A stretch of DNA of 39,999 nt from Candidatus Hydrogenedentota bacterium (GCA_012730105.1 JAAYBJ010000167.1:1-39999), one strand, 5' to 3'; positions 24,675 through 33,968 are shown, counted from the first letter of the stretch. A program made the numbers and translations. The notes: generated by a model not told the origin, from the sequence alone.

Positions 24675-25694
24675 TCAGCCACGACGCAGCGTGATCAGGG
24701 CGGCTTCCGGCGGACAGTTGTAACGCACGGGCAGGTCAGTGGTGCCCAGGCCGCTCGTCGTGTATCCCTGCATTTTTCCGTGCCGCCACAAGCCCAGGGC
24801 TTGTTCACGTGTGCAGGAGGCGTTTTTGCTCAGCGCGCCCAGCACGGGCAGGCGTATCTGTCCGCCGTGGGTATGTCCTGTCAGATACAACGACACGCCG
24901 GCTTTTTCCGCCTTGGATATCCGCTCGGGGGTATGGGACAGGAGCACGATAAAGGCGCCTTCGGGCGCGTCGCGCACCGCGAGATCCAGCCGGTCGCAGC
25001 CGTAATTGTGCGGATCGTCAATGCCGCACACCCACAACACGGCGTCCTTCTGGACAATAGCCGCCCCTTCGTTATAGAGCACGGGAATCCGGGCGGCCTC
25101 CAGCACCTCGCCGACCTTCAGGATGTCGTGATTGCCCAGGCAGGCCACCGTGCCCCAGCGGCTGGTTATTCCGGCCAGTATCCGTCCGAGTTGCACGGGG
25201 ACATGGTCCAGGGAACCGTAATAGCCCCAGCGGTAATCCCCCGTCAACACGCACAAATCCACCTCGACACCGGCCAGCATCGCGGCCGCTTTCTCCGCGA
25301 AGCGGGGAAAGCGCGCGGGCAGGTGGATATCGGACACTTGAAGGATGCGGAATCCGTCCAGGCGCTCGGGAAGCGTGTCCACTACAATTTCTTTTTCCAC
25401 GAGGCGCAGGTCCAGAGCGTTGTGTTTTCCCCGCTCATACAATCCGGCGAGGGTCAGGCCCCAGCGCAACAGGTCCATGGCCAGGCCGCGCCACCAGATT
25501 ACGGGCGATGTTTCCTGCTTGTTTTTCAAGTGGGGCCTGAACCGGGCTTCGGCCTTGATGCGCCGCGGAGCCAGGTCGCCCACGCGTTCCATAAAGGGCG
25601 GGCGCGCCAGCAGGCCTTCCGTAAGCAGTCCCCCGCCGGGCGGCACCCCGACTGGATTGGTTTCGGCCGGTATGGGTTTTACAGGTATGGTCAT
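24675..25694 (-). CDS. Calcineurin-like metallophosphoesterase (YkuE-like)
   Basis: 339-aa phosphoesterase with the full set of two-metal motifs: SDIHLPARF, LTGDYRWG, CLGNHDI, LSHTPERI and LTGHTHGGQIRLP. This set matches the YkuE/membrane-anchored calcineurin-like group. The N-terminal 100 residues lack metal ligands; residues about 68-82 (AMDLLRWGLTLAGLY) may be amphipathic and attach the protein to the membrane. The natural substrate is unknown; UDP-diacylglucosamine-type or other phosphodiesters are known for relatives. The N-terminal start is uncertain because no Shine-Dalgarno site is visible. Confidence 0.88.
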   Translation of the reverse strand: MTIPVKPIPAETNPVGVPPGGGLLTEGLLARPPFMERVGDLAPRRIKAEARFRPHLKNKQETSPVIWWRGLAMDLLRWGLTLAGLYERGKHNALDLRLVEKEIVVDTLPERLDGFRILQVSDIHLPARFPRFAEKAAAMLAGVEVDLCVLTGDYRWGYYGSLDHVPVQLGRILAGITSRWGTVACLGNHDILKVGEVLEAARIPVLYNEGAAIVQKDAVLWVCGIDDPHNYGCDRLDLAVRDAPEGAFIVLLSHTPERISKAEKAGVSLYLTGHTHGGQIRLPVLGALSKNASCTREQALGLWRHGKMQGYTTSGLGTTDLPVRYNCPPEAALITLRRG

Positions 25695-25952
25695 ATAAAC
25701 AATCTCACTATTCCCCGGCGGTCACGGTTCCCGTTCACCTCCCCCTGCCTGTGCAGGCCGGGGCATTGTATCCTGTCATCACCTCCGAACTCCAGCATCC
25801 TTAATTTGCCACATCCGCCTGACCCGGGATGATAATCGCTTTTGCATGTGTTTTTAAGGATGATTTATACTTGCGTCTCTTGCGCAATGCCACACCGCTC
25901 CTGTTCCGTAACCATCACCCGCCAGCGCTGCGGACCGCTGAAGGACAAACCC

Positions 25953-27326
25953 ATGTCAAACAAGAAGCTGATTCTTGACGCCCTGCAATGCACGGAAACG
26001 CCCCGAGCGCCCTGGCTGCCTTATGTCGGCGTGCACGGCGCAAAACTTCTAGACGTGACCGCCACGGAATACCTCCATGATGCCGCGCTGATTGCCCGTG
26101 GTCAAGAGGCGGCCGCGGCACGCTATCAAGCGGACGGTATTCCGGTCGTCTTTGATTTGCAGCTGGAGGCGGAGGCGCTGGGCTGCGCCCTGTCGTGGGC
26201 GGACGACGGGCCGCCTTCGGTGGCATCCCACCCGGCGGCCTCCTGTGTGGAAGTGCTCAACCTGCCGCCCATGGACGTGTCCAAGGGGCGCTTTCCGGTA
26301 GCGGGCGAGGCGACGCGGCGGCTGGCCCGCGCCGTTGGAGACCGCCTCGCGGTGTACGGGCTGGTTTGCGGCCCTTTCACGCTGCTTTCGCACCTGCGGG
26401 GCAGCGGCCTTTTCCTGGACATGCTCATGGACCCCGAGGGGACGCTTGCGGCCATGCACTGGTGCGCGGACTGTGCGATCAAAGCCGCCCATTTCTATCT
26501 TGAACACGGCGCGGACGTGATCGCCATTGTCGATCCCATGGTGAGCCAGATCTCCGTGCAGCATTTTGAAGAATTCGTGAGCGAACCCGTGAGCATGGTG
26601 GCCGATGCCGTCCATGACGGCGGGGCGCTGGCCTCCCTGTTCGTTTGCGGTGACGCGACGCGCAACTTGGAGGCCATGTTTCAAACCCGCTGCGACAACC
26701 TGTCCGTGGATGAAAATGTGGACCTGGAGTTGCTGCGCGCGCTGGGACGCAAGCACAAGAAATCATACGGCGGCAATATCCGTCTGACCATGGCGCTGTT
26801 ACTCGGCAAGGAGGACGACGCCAAACTGGACACCATCCGGTGCCTGGATAGTGGGACCGGGCCGGGATTCATCCTTGCGCCCGGATGTGACCTGCCTTTT
26901 GCCACACCCCCGGAAAATCTGTGCGCCGTGGCGCAGATGAATCTCGATCCCTATCAACGCGAGGTGGCGCGGCAAACCGCCCAGGCGGGCTCCTTTGACT
27001 GGCTCCATGAAATTGAACTGCCGGATTATGACGGGGAAGAGGCGGTGATCCTGGACTGCGTCACCCTGGACAGCGCGGCATGCGCGCCCTGCCAGTACAT
27101 GATGGACGCGGCCCGGGCCGCGGCGGAAAAAGCCGGGGTGCCCGTGCTGGCCAACGAGCACAAAATCAAGCGGCGCGAAGGCATCGGCGTCATGTGCCGG
27201 CTTGACGTGAAAAACGTGCCCACCATCTGTATCGACGGCATACCGGAATTCGTGTCTCTCATCCCCGACCTCAACACGCTCGTGGCCGCCATTGAACAAC
27301 GGTACCGTGAAAAGCACGGGGCATAA
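25953..27326 (+). CDS. URO-D/MtaA-like protein fused to a thioredoxin-like domain
   Basis: 457-aa two-domain protein. Residues about 1-345 are a URO-D-fold methyltransferase-like domain with GPFTLLSHLRGS, DPMVSQIS and FILAPGCDLPFATPPENL, closest to MtaA/CmuA (methylcobamide:CoM methyltransferases). The zinc pattern H-x-C-x(n)-C is only partly kept: Cys232 and Cys312 are present, but the His position is Phe230. Residues about 365-457 form a thioredoxin-like domain with C377-A-P-C380 and the cis-Pro-like segment NVPTICIDG. AAGGA seven bases before the ATG at 25953 fixes the start; earlier in-frame ATGs have no such site. The fusion suggests a redox-controlled methyl transfer or a partner reductase, which is inference. 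Confidence 0.87.
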   Translation: MSNKKLILDALQCTETPRAPWLPYVGVHGAKLLDVTATEYLHDAALIARGQEAAAARYQADGIPVVFDLQLEAEALGCALSWADDGPPSVASHPAASCVEVLNLPPMDVSKGRFPVAGEATRRLARAVGDRLAVYGLVCGPFTLLSHLRGSGLFLDMLMDPEGTLAAMHWCADCAIKAAHFYLEHGADVIAIVDPMVSQISVQHFEEFVSEPVSMVADAVHDGGALASLFVCGDATRNLEAMFQTRCDNLSVDENVDLELLRALGRKHKKSYGGNIRLTMALLLGKEDDAKLDTIRCLDSGTGPGFILAPGCDLPFATPPENLCAVAQMNLDPYQREVARQTAQAGSFDWLHEIELPDYDGEEAVILDCVTLDSAACAPCQYMMDAARAAAEKAGVPVLANEHKIKRREGIGVMCRLDVKNVPTICIDGIPEFVSLIPDLNTLVAAIEQRYREKHGA

Positions 27327-27369
27327 GCGCCCGGATAGTATCTGTTCCCGGTGAAACAGTGGGATAGTC

Positions 27370-28095
27370 ATGCGTTTGCTCGATATCAGTTATCCTGAAC
27401 CCGCTCGCAACCTGGCCCTCGAAGAGGCCTTGCTCGAGGGCGTGGCCGCCGGCAGGGCGCCCGACACCCTGCGGCTCTGGGAAAGCCCTGTGCCCTTCGT
27501 AGTCATCGGCTCAAGCCAGCAACTGCGTTTCGTAGCAAACGAATTCAACTGCGCCCGGGACGGGGTGCCCATCCTGCGCCGCTGTTCCGCGGGCGGGGCG
27601 GTGTTGCAGGGACCGGGTTCGCTCAATTTCGCGCTGGCCCTCTCCTACGACCGTTTCCCGGAAGTGGCCGCCCTGCACGCCTCGTACGCCTTTCTCCTGG
27701 ACAAGGTGGCCGCCGCGCTGGCTGGGCTCGGACTGGCTGTGGAACGGCAAGGCATATCGGATCTCGCCATCGAGGGCATGAAATGCTCCGGCAATGCCCA
27801 GCGGCGCAAGCGGAACGCCTGTCTCCACCACGGCACGCTGCTCTACCGGGTGGAGCCCGGCGTCATGGGGCGGTATCTTCCCGAACCAGAGGAGCGGCCG
27901 GAATACCGCGGCGGACGCGCCCATGAAAAGTTCGTCCGCGCCGCCGCCGCGACACCCGAAGCGTTGCGCGGGGCGGTCAGGCAGGCCTTCTGCCCGGATG
28001 CCCTTCCCGGCGTGTTATTGCCCGAAGAGGAAGAAATGGTCGCCCTGCTGACCCGCGAGAAATACGGCACCCGCGCCTGGAATTATCGCCGGTGA
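27370..28095 (+). CDS. Lipoate-protein ligase / octanoyltransferase family protein
   Basis: 241-aa protein of the BPL/LPL catalytic fold, which attaches lipoate or octanoate to E2 and GcvH proteins. It shows NLALEEALLEG near the start, RRCSAGGAVLQGPGSLNF (70-87) and the catalytic MKCSGNAQRR (137-146) with Lys138. The small C-terminal accessory domain of full LplA is short or absent. Cys139 next to the Lys and Cys72 in the RRCS loop leave open a LipM-like octanoyltransferase. It starts 44 bases after the URO-D/thioredoxin gene and could be in one operon with it. Confidence 0.88.
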   Translation: MRLLDISYPEPARNLALEEALLEGVAAGRAPDTLRLWESPVPFVVIGSSQQLRFVANEFNCARDGVPILRRCSAGGAVLQGPGSLNFALALSYDRFPEVAALHASYAFLLDKVAAALAGLGLAVERQGISDLAIEGMKCSGNAQRRKRNACLHHGTLLYRVEPGVMGRYLPEPEERPEYRGGRAHEKFVRAAAATPEALRGAVRQAFCPDALPGVLLPEEEEMVALLTREKYGTRAWNYRR

Positions 28096-28325
28096 CACTA
28101 GGCAGCCGCCCGGGAGAGTGTCCCCGACACTTGTGAAGTAGGCCGGGTAAAGCGGAACATGGGGAAATAGCCGTGAGCCTTCCTTAACCTCAATAAATGG
28201 AAGGCACGGAGTGCATGAAATGGCTGAGCGCAACCCGCCTTTTTGTTCTAGCAAAACTCCACCTCCCCTTTTCCAGTCCAAAGGTTGTACTTTGTTGCCG
28301 CACCCGAAGCCTGGAGCATGGATCT

Positions 28326-31211
28326 ATGCTGAAACGTTGCCGCCCTCCGAAGAATCTCCCTGCCGGCCTGGTACTTCTCCTCTTTCTGTGTATGGTCAAC
28401 GCACGTTCCGTGGAAAACGTGCTCTCCCTGGAAAGGATGGGCGCCGGAGTGCCGGGCGGATGGAAGTTGGAACAGGAACACTGTGTCTGGACGCCGGAAC
28501 CCGAACCGGGTCCTCTGGGCGCAGGTGCGGCGCATATCCGCTTTGACGGCGAAAGTAGCATGCGGTTGATCAGTCCCGCGAAGGCGCTGCCCGCCGGGAA
28601 ACGCTTTACCGCCGCCTTGTGGGTCCGATCGGAACCTGCCGGGGCAACCCTATCCTTCGCGGTGCGGGATAATGAAAACGAAAAACCGCTTGCCTTGCGG
28701 AAGAATGCAACGACCTCGGCGGAATGGCAATGCCTCCTGACGGGGGAGACTCTGCCGCCTTCCGTAACGGGGCACTACTATTATGAACTGGAGGCGCACG
28801 GCACGGACTGTACACTCTTCCTCGACGGATTGTGGCTGGGTGCGGTGGAGGAACCGCCAGACGCAGCATGGCGCCCCCCGATACACCCGGCAGGCGTGGT
28901 GCTGGAACCTGTCGCGCCCTGGGGCGTGGTGACGGGGAACGCCCCCCACCTGATCCGCGCCCGTGTATGCGGGGTAACGCCGCCCGGGGCGCGGCTGTCG
29001 CTGCATGCCACAAACATTTTGGGCGAAACAGCAGATTTGCCAGCCATTACACTTGATATCAGTGGTTTGTGGGAGCAGGAGATCCCGGTTACGCATCCCG
29101 TGGCGGAGCCTTTTGGCATGCTGCGCGTGGAAGCATGTGTTACCGACCATGCCGGGCTGCCGTTGTCGAATACCCGCGAAACGCTGCTTGCCCGCGCGCC
29201 GGAGCCCCTGCCCGGACCCATGCCGGAATCCTATTTCGGCATGCACGTGCGCTTATGCGAACCGGACCTGGAGGCGGTTTCCCGGCTGGGCTATAAATGG
29301 TGCCGGATCCATGACGCCTCAAGCATTACCAAGTGGGGCTACGTGGAACCCGAACCCGGTCAATGGATCTGGCACGACGAAGAAGTGGACCTGGCGCGGC
29401 AACACGGATTGTGCATCCTCGGCATGTTCGACACGGCTCCCGCCTGGGAAACGGGCGCGGAGGAGGGCGGTTATTTCCAGGTATGCCATGCGCCGAAGGA
29501 CATCGGCAAGTGGCGCGAATATGTGCGGCAGATGACGGACCATTATGCCGGCCGGATCGACGAGTGGGAGGTTTGGAACGAACCCTGGGACATGACGCGC
29601 TTTTTTCAGGGCGGCACGCCCTTTATCTACGTCGACCTGCTGAAGGCAGCCTATGAGGAGGCAAAAGCCGTCAATCCCCGCGCACGGATCGTCGGCATCA
29701 ACACCTATCCGTCCTTCTGGGAAGATATCGTATTGGCGTCGGGCGCCTACCCGTATTATGACAAACTGTCGTGGCACCGCTACGATCCGGCCATGCTCGG
29801 CGGGCCCGGAGACGGCATCAGCCGTGTCGCACAACGGCTGGATGCGATTCAGCGCGCCGTGGGCGGCGCGCCCAAGCCGATCTTGTGCAGCGAAGGCGGC
29901 CCGGATATCGGGTGTTATCACGGCTCCTTTTTTTCCTTTGCCGAGCCGGATTTGTACGGACCCTGGGAGGAGGGCGCCGACCGCTATGCCCGGTTTATGC
30001 TAAGCGCCATTGCCGCCGGAAATGAACGCTATATCGCTTACTCGGTCCACAACGCACCCAGGCACGGGCGCCTTACCCACATGATGATGGAACCCCAATT
30101 CCTGTTGAAGCCCATGCATCTCACGGCGGCGGCGCTGGCGCATTTCGCGGACGGTGCGCCCTATGCCGGACGTCTTACCCCTGCGCCAGGCATCAGCGCC
30201 CACCTGTTTAACCACCACGATCCGCGGGCCTTTTCTTCGGGCCCGTGCACGGTTGCGGCGCTCCATTCGGACGGCATCGAGTCCGTACCCCTGCCCCGGG
30301 CGATTCCGGAAGGAATGCGGTGTTATGACCGCTGGGCGAATCCGCTTCCCGAAGCGCCCCGGGAGGCGACACGCGGCATCGTTTACCTGGTGGCGGAGGG
30401 CGACGACGCTTCGGAGTCCTTGCGAAACGCCTTGTCGGGCACACCCATAGAAAAGGATCTCTCGCCTGCGCCGGAGGAAGTATTCGATACCGTGCTGCAG
30501 ACGCTTACCACCGGAACGCCACCCTTATGGACCCTGTTCAGTGTACAAGGCTCTGCCGCCTATACCGTGGGCGCTAACGGTCCAGTTGCAGCCACACGGT
30601 CCTCCCTGCAAAAATCGGGGGACGAGCGCAGCGCCTTTGAACTGCCGGAGAATACGGTCGTCCTATCAAAATCCATCCGCAACGCCCAGGCCTTCATTGT
30701 CGGCCTGGCCTCGCTGGAAGCCGACAACAAGCCCTGGAGCCTCTCCTTCAACGCCGTGCAGGACGCACCCGGCGCGGCCTGGAAACTCCTATCGCTGACC
30801 CTGCTCCCCCCGACCCTTGAAACGGGGATGGCTGCCGATGCCGAAGCCCTGAAGCCGTTGCGGGTATGGGACGCCGCACTGCGCGACGGGAAGACCACCC
30901 CTTTGTATTCCACCCTCTATGACGGGCCTTGCAGCATGGCCGCCGCGACCCGCAACGGCGAATACATGGTCTTTACCCGGGCGGACTACCTGGTCGCCAT
31001 GCTGAAGACAGTGGTCATGTGGGGTTCGGTCGGCAATGCGCCGGTCCTGCTGGACACGACCGCGCTGGGGGACACCCTCGCGCTGGCGGCGGGAACCTGG
31101 GACCTCTCTTCGCTGGCCTTGGGGATGGGACGCTACACGGTCGCGGCAACCCTGATCCAAACGCCCTCCGGCTGGAAACTGGCTTCCCTGTGCATCGGGC
31201 CGGAGGAATAG
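28326..31211 (+). CDS. Large secreted clan GH-A glycoside hydrolase (GH39-like)
   Basis: 961-aa exported enzyme. A signal peptide (KRCRPPKN, then a Leu-rich core ending VNA) starts at the ATG at 28326, which has GGAG about ten bases upstream; an in-frame ATG at 28197 would place the signal internally. Residues about 30-180 look like a carbohydrate-binding beta-sandwich, 190-300 an Ig-like module, and 310-600 a (beta/alpha)8 barrel of clan GH-A. The acid/base is Glu419 in VWNEPW and the probable nucleophile Glu523 in LCSEGG, as in GH39 and related families. The last 300 residues are beta-rich. The exact family and substrate are uncertain. Confidence 0.85.
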   Translation: MLKRCRPPKNLPAGLVLLLFLCMVNARSVENVLSLERMGAGVPGGWKLEQEHCVWTPEPEPGPLGAGAAHIRFDGESSMRLISPAKALPAGKRFTAALWVRSEPAGATLSFAVRDNENEKPLALRKNATTSAEWQCLLTGETLPPSVTGHYYYELEAHGTDCTLFLDGLWLGAVEEPPDAAWRPPIHPAGVVLEPVAPWGVVTGNAPHLIRARVCGVTPPGARLSLHATNILGETADLPAITLDISGLWEQEIPVTHPVAEPFGMLRVEACVTDHAGLPLSNTRETLLARAPEPLPGPMPESYFGMHVRLCEPDLEAVSRLGYKWCRIHDASSITKWGYVEPEPGQWIWHDEEVDLARQHGLCILGMFDTAPAWETGAEEGGYFQVCHAPKDIGKWREYVRQMTDHYAGRIDEWEVWNEPWDMTRFFQGGTPFIYVDLLKAAYEEAKAVNPRARIVGINTYPSFWEDIVLASGAYPYYDKLSWHRYDPAMLGGPGDGISRVAQRLDAIQRAVGGAPKPILCSEGGPDIGCYHGSFFSFAEPDLYGPWEEGADRYARFMLSAIAAGNERYIAYSVHNAPRHGRLTHMMMEPQFLLKPMHLTAAALAHFADGAPYAGRLTPAPGISAHLFNHHDPRAFSSGPCTVAALHSDGIESVPLPRAIPEGMRCYDRWANPLPEAPREATRGIVYLVAEGDDASESLRNALSGTPIEKDLSPAPEEVFDTVLQTLTTGTPPLWTLFSVQGSAAYTVGANGPVAATRSSLQKSGDERSAFELPENTVVLSKSIRNAQAFIVGLASLEADNKPWSLSFNAVQDAPGAAWKLLSLTLLPPTLETGMAADAEALKPLRVWDAALRDGKTTPLYSTLYDGPCSMAAATRNGEYMVFTRADYLVAMLKTVVMWGSVGNAPVLLDTTALGDTLALAAGTWDLSSLALGMGRYTVAATLIQTPSGWKLASLCIGPEE

Positions 31212-31356
31212 CCATTATCGTACTCTCTCGCTGCCAAAGGGAAAAGTTCTTTTAACAGGCTATTCCAAACAATTATGAAACTCTGGAATGAGCGGCATTA
31301 ATCCTGTGGTATACTGGACGTTGCTACTATCAACTGTTTGATAGAGGAAAGCAAAT

Positions 31357-31671
31357 ATGAGTCCTCTACTTATCAGAATACTCGTCGGATTGATCTTCGG
31401 CCTGATGGCCATGCTCCTGGGGATATATTCCGGTCTTAAACACGTGCAAGGGGTACGGGAAAGAAAAATAGTGATCCGGACGACTATTGCGTGGGGATGC
31501 GCCACGGCCATCTTTTCGATCCTGCTGTATTCCCTGCCAAATCCATACCGCTTTCTTGTTTGGATTCCGTATTTAAGCACAATGGTCTTGATTTTTGGAG
31601 CTGCAAAACTAGCCCTGAAAAGGATCAGGCTTGAAGAGGCTCAGAGTCAGAAGAAACCGCCACACGGATAA
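31357..31671 (+). CDS. Small membrane protein of unknown function
   Basis: 104-aa protein with three hydrophobic segments (about 5-27, 40-58 and 64-84) and a charged C-terminal tail. The family is not recognised. AGAGGAAA about eight bases before the ATG supports translation, and TGGTATACT (about 31306-31314) could be an extended -10 roughly 45 bases upstream. Confidence 0.65.
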   Translation: MSPLLIRILVGLIFGLMAMLLGIYSGLKHVQGVRERKIVIRTTIAWGCATAIFSILLYSLPNPYRFLVWIPYLSTMVLIFGAAKLALKRIRLEEAQSQKKPPHG

Positions 31672-31847
31672 AGCCAGCATTTTAGTATCTTTTTTTCGAG
31701 GTGTCCCGTAATTTCTTGGTCTATGGATTTATCGAGCCACCGCGTCTGAAAAGCATTTAAATCGTTGCGAAAAGTAAAATCGGACTGTTCTGTAACGCCC
31801 TTAATAAATGACCTATGAACACTGCATGAACCAAGAAAGGGCTTGTC

Positions 31848-32630
31848 ATGAAAACGCTCTCCCTGTTCCTGGCGCTCACCCTGCTGTACGCGGTTCCCAT
31901 GTTCGCGCAACAGCCCCCGTTGTACGACGATCGCCCGAAAATCTCCGTGAACGGCGAAGCCGTGGTTAAGGTGCAGCCGGATAAGATCATCGCAACCTTC
32001 GGCATCGAAACGTGGGACAAGGATATCCTGCTCGCGAAGCAGAACAACAACGACATCCTGAAAGCCGCATTTGCCGCCGTTGCGGACATGGGCATCCCGG
32101 ACAAGGAAGTCCAGACCGACCATCTTTCCATAGAGCCCCGCTATGACACGGACTACAGCAAGCGGAATTTTATCGGCTATTTTGTGCGCAACACCTTTAT
32201 TGTCACGCTGTCCGAGGCGGCGCAGGTGGAGGAACTGGTCACGAAGATGCTGGAAGCGGGCGTAAATTATATTCACGGGATTGATTTCCAGTCCACGGAG
32301 TTCAAGAAATACCGTGAAGAGGCCCGGGACCTGGCGCTTCGGGCCGCGAAGGAAAAGGCGGACAAGATGGCGGCCGCGCTGGGACAGTCCATCGGCGCGC
32401 CCCTGCAGATCAGCGAGAACTATTCCGGATCCGACTGGTGGTACCCGTCCAGCTGGCACGGCTGGGGTTATGGCCGTGCGTCAGGCATGGCACAGAATGT
32501 CATCCAGAATGTGCCGTCGGAATCGGGGGGAACCGCGGAAACCATCGCGCTGGGTAAAATTTCCATCAAGGCGGGAGTTTCGGTGACCTTCGAGTTGCGG
32601 GGAAAGACCTCATTGGGTGGGAGCGAATAA
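31848..32630 (+). CDS. SIMPL domain (DUF541) protein, exported
   Basis: 260-aa protein with a signal peptide (residues 1-21, ending MFA) and one SIMPL/DUF541 domain: ISVNGEAVVKVQPDKI, the NNDILKAAFAAVADMGIPDK helix, and KYREEARDLALRAAKEKAD. The family includes E. coli YggE-type periplasmic proteins tied to oxidative stress and channel-like bacterial BP26; its biochemical action is not settled. The segment DWWYPSSWHGWGYG is an unusual aromatic loop between the last strands. It is a single gene, convergent with the four-helix-bundle gene. Confidence 0.9.
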   Translation: MKTLSLFLALTLLYAVPMFAQQPPLYDDRPKISVNGEAVVKVQPDKIIATFGIETWDKDILLAKQNNNDILKAAFAAVADMGIPDKEVQTDHLSIEPRYDTDYSKRNFIGYFVRNTFIVTLSEAAQVEELVTKMLEAGVNYIHGIDFQSTEFKKYREEARDLALRAAKEKADKMAAALGQSIGAPLQISENYSGSDWWYPSSWHGWGYGRASGMAQNVIQNVPSESGGTAETIALGKISIKAGVSVTFELRGKTSLGGSE

Positions 32631-32650
32631 GGACGGTAAGCCTTCCCCCG

Positions 32651-32686
32651 GGTGGACCTCGTGGACATAAGTGGACGCTGTGGACA
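32651..32686. repeat. 9-bp-period GTGGAC repeat, 3' side of the four-helix-bundle gene
   Basis: Four exact-period units NNGTGGACN (GGTGGACCT, CGTGGACAT, AAGTGGACG, CTGTGGACA). It lies between the convergent SIMPL and four-helix-bundle genes. Confidence 0.75.
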
Positions 32687-32735
32687 AGACTTCAGGTATA
32701 CGGACAACTTTCATGATTGGGGTGGCTTGGCGGGT

Positions 32736-33380
32736 TCAGGGTCCAGGGGTGTCTTTCGAATTGCGCCGGGCCTGTTGGCGAATACGGTAAAGGCGTTCGC
32801 GAAATCCGCCTTCTTTTTCGAACGTTTCGGCCTGGGCAATAAGTTGTCGGTCGAGCAGGCTGATGGCGACGGTGATGAGAAGCAGAGCGGCGTTGGCGGC
32901 GATTTCAGGATAGGTGGCGGATTTGGCGTTGGGTTGTTGTTGTCCACCAGGTCCACCGGGTCCACAAAGTCCACTTCTTTCTCCCTCGTGAAGTCTGGCG
33001 GCCCATTGGGCGACTTCGTCCGCGGTGCTGCAGCGTTGTTGAAAAAGGTCTTCGCGGCGGGGATCGTCTTTTTCCCATTGGGGGAGTCCGCGCTGGCGCA
33101 GAAAATCCTCATAGTCGCGCAAGAGTTCACCGAGGCTTGCCTTGGCAACGTTGGTCAGTTTCATCTCGGTTGCTTTTGAGGTCGCGGAAGCCAGGCTGCC
33201 TTCGGCGATATTCTGCACGCCGCTGCGCGCGGCTTGGACCATCTGGTCATGGGTGCGGCTGCGCCGGTCAATGTAGCTGTCGCAAAAGCGCACGGTCAGG
33301 TCATAAACCAGTTGGGCGACCTGAAAACTTTTCAAGTTGCGGTAACCGCCATGGGGCGGGATCACAGGTTCCGGGTTCAT
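32736..33380 (-). CDS. Four-helix-bundle protein with C-terminal suffix domain
   Basis: 214-aa protein. Residues about 10-120 are the 23S-rRNA-IVP-like four-helix bundle (LKSFQVAQLVYDLTVRFCD, RTHDQMVQAARSGVQNIAEG, MKLTNVAKASLGELLRDYED). Residues about 150-205 match the four-helix-bundle suffix domain (YPEIAANAALLLITVAISLL, then EKEGGFRERLYRIR). The linker (about 135-147, SGLCGPGGPGG) is encoded by GTGGAC 9-mers. Because each unit is three codons, units can be gained or lost without breaking the frame. Relatives occur in several copies per genome in some PVC-like bacteria; their function is not known. The same 9-mers also lie on both sides of the gene, suggesting it is part of a dispersed unit. 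The start has only an AAAGG 11 bases upstream. Confidence 0.85.
   Translation of the reverse strand: MNPEPVIPPHGGYRNLKSFQVAQLVYDLTVRFCDSYIDRRSRTHDQMVQAARSGVQNIAEGSLASATSKATEMKLTNVAKASLGELLRDYEDFLRQRGLPQWEKDDPRREDLFQQRCSTADEVAQWAARLHEGERSGLCGPGGPGGQQQPNAKSATYPEIAANAALLLITVAISLLDRQLIAQAETFEKEGGFRERLYRIRQQARRNSKDTPGP
32941..32976. repeat. 9-bp-period GTGGAC repeat inside the four-helix-bundle gene
   Basis: Four units NGTCCACNN on the plus strand (GTGGAC on the coding strand) with exact 9-base spacing. In the gene's frame they encode a Gly/Pro-rich linker; in another frame they would read Val-Asp-x repeats. Confidence 0.75.
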
Positions 33381-33712
33381 AGGCGCACGGCCTTTGCGGG
33401 GATGGTGGACAGGGTGGACCTTGTGGACAGAGTGGACAGGGTATGCAACAGTTTCATGGGATTAAAGTCTCCTTCATACGGTTTGGAGTTCTTTGCGAGT
33501 TGGGACATATACCTTCCAGCATTATCCAAAACAAGAAACCTTCCTTGTATCTTAAATGCTTCAGAAGATAATTGCAATTGCGTGAAAAGGAAACATGGCC
33601 TTCAGAAGAAATTTGGCAGTAATGCCCGAAAATCTTTACACACGGGGTATAATAGAGCCTGCTGCTTCCCGCTGTTTAAGCGGATACAACCTGGAGACCA
33701 AAGAAAAACATC
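33381..33712. other. Intergenic region with GTGGAC repeat
   Basis: 332 bases between the divergent four-helix-bundle and DUF6868-like genes. It carries the GTGGAC tract at 33403-33438. The rest is AT-richer, and a GGGTATAAT around 33646-33654 (TATAAT preceded by GGG) could be the -10 for the downstream DUF6868-like gene. No gene is seen. Confidence 0.5.
33403..33438. repeat. 9-bp-period GTGGAC repeat, 5' side of the four-helix-bundle gene
   Basis: Four exact-period units TGGTGGACA, GGGTGGACC, TTGTGGACA and GAGTGGACA, beginning 23 bases before the start codon of the minus-strand gene. Confidence 0.75.
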
Positions 33713-33955
33713 ATGAACATTCAAACGCTGACATTGTTCTTCCTGTGGTGCACCATTCTGAACGGCATCCTGCTGGCGCTGTGGAGCGGGGCGTTCATTT
33801 TCGTTCCGGACCTGGTGTACCGAACTCAGAGCAGATGGTTTTCGATTACCCGGGACAGTTTCGACCTGATTTTCTACGGGTTCCTGGGATTTTTCAAAAT
33901 CGTGTTTCTGGTCTTTAACGTGGTGCCCCTGCTGGCCCTGCTGATCATCGGATAG
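33713..33955 (+). CDS. Small membrane protein (DUF6868-like)
   Basis: 80-aa protein with two membrane helices (about 5-29 and 53-78) and a short basic loop containing YRTQSRWFSITRDSFD. The opening MNIQTLTLFFLWCTILNGI resembles DUF6868 proteins, a small uncharacterised family; I give this from memory of the pattern. It ends 13 bases before the likely start of the PhoD-like gene and is probably cotranscribed with it. Confidence 0.75.
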   Translation: MNIQTLTLFFLWCTILNGILLALWSGAFIFVPDLVYRTQSRWFSITRDSFDLIFYGFLGFFKIVFLVFNVVPLLALLIIG

Positions 33956-33968
33956 AAAGAGGATGTAT

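Noticed and set aside
32651-33438. CRISPR array
   Set aside because: Repeat units are only 9 bases with no unique spacers and no cas genes nearby.
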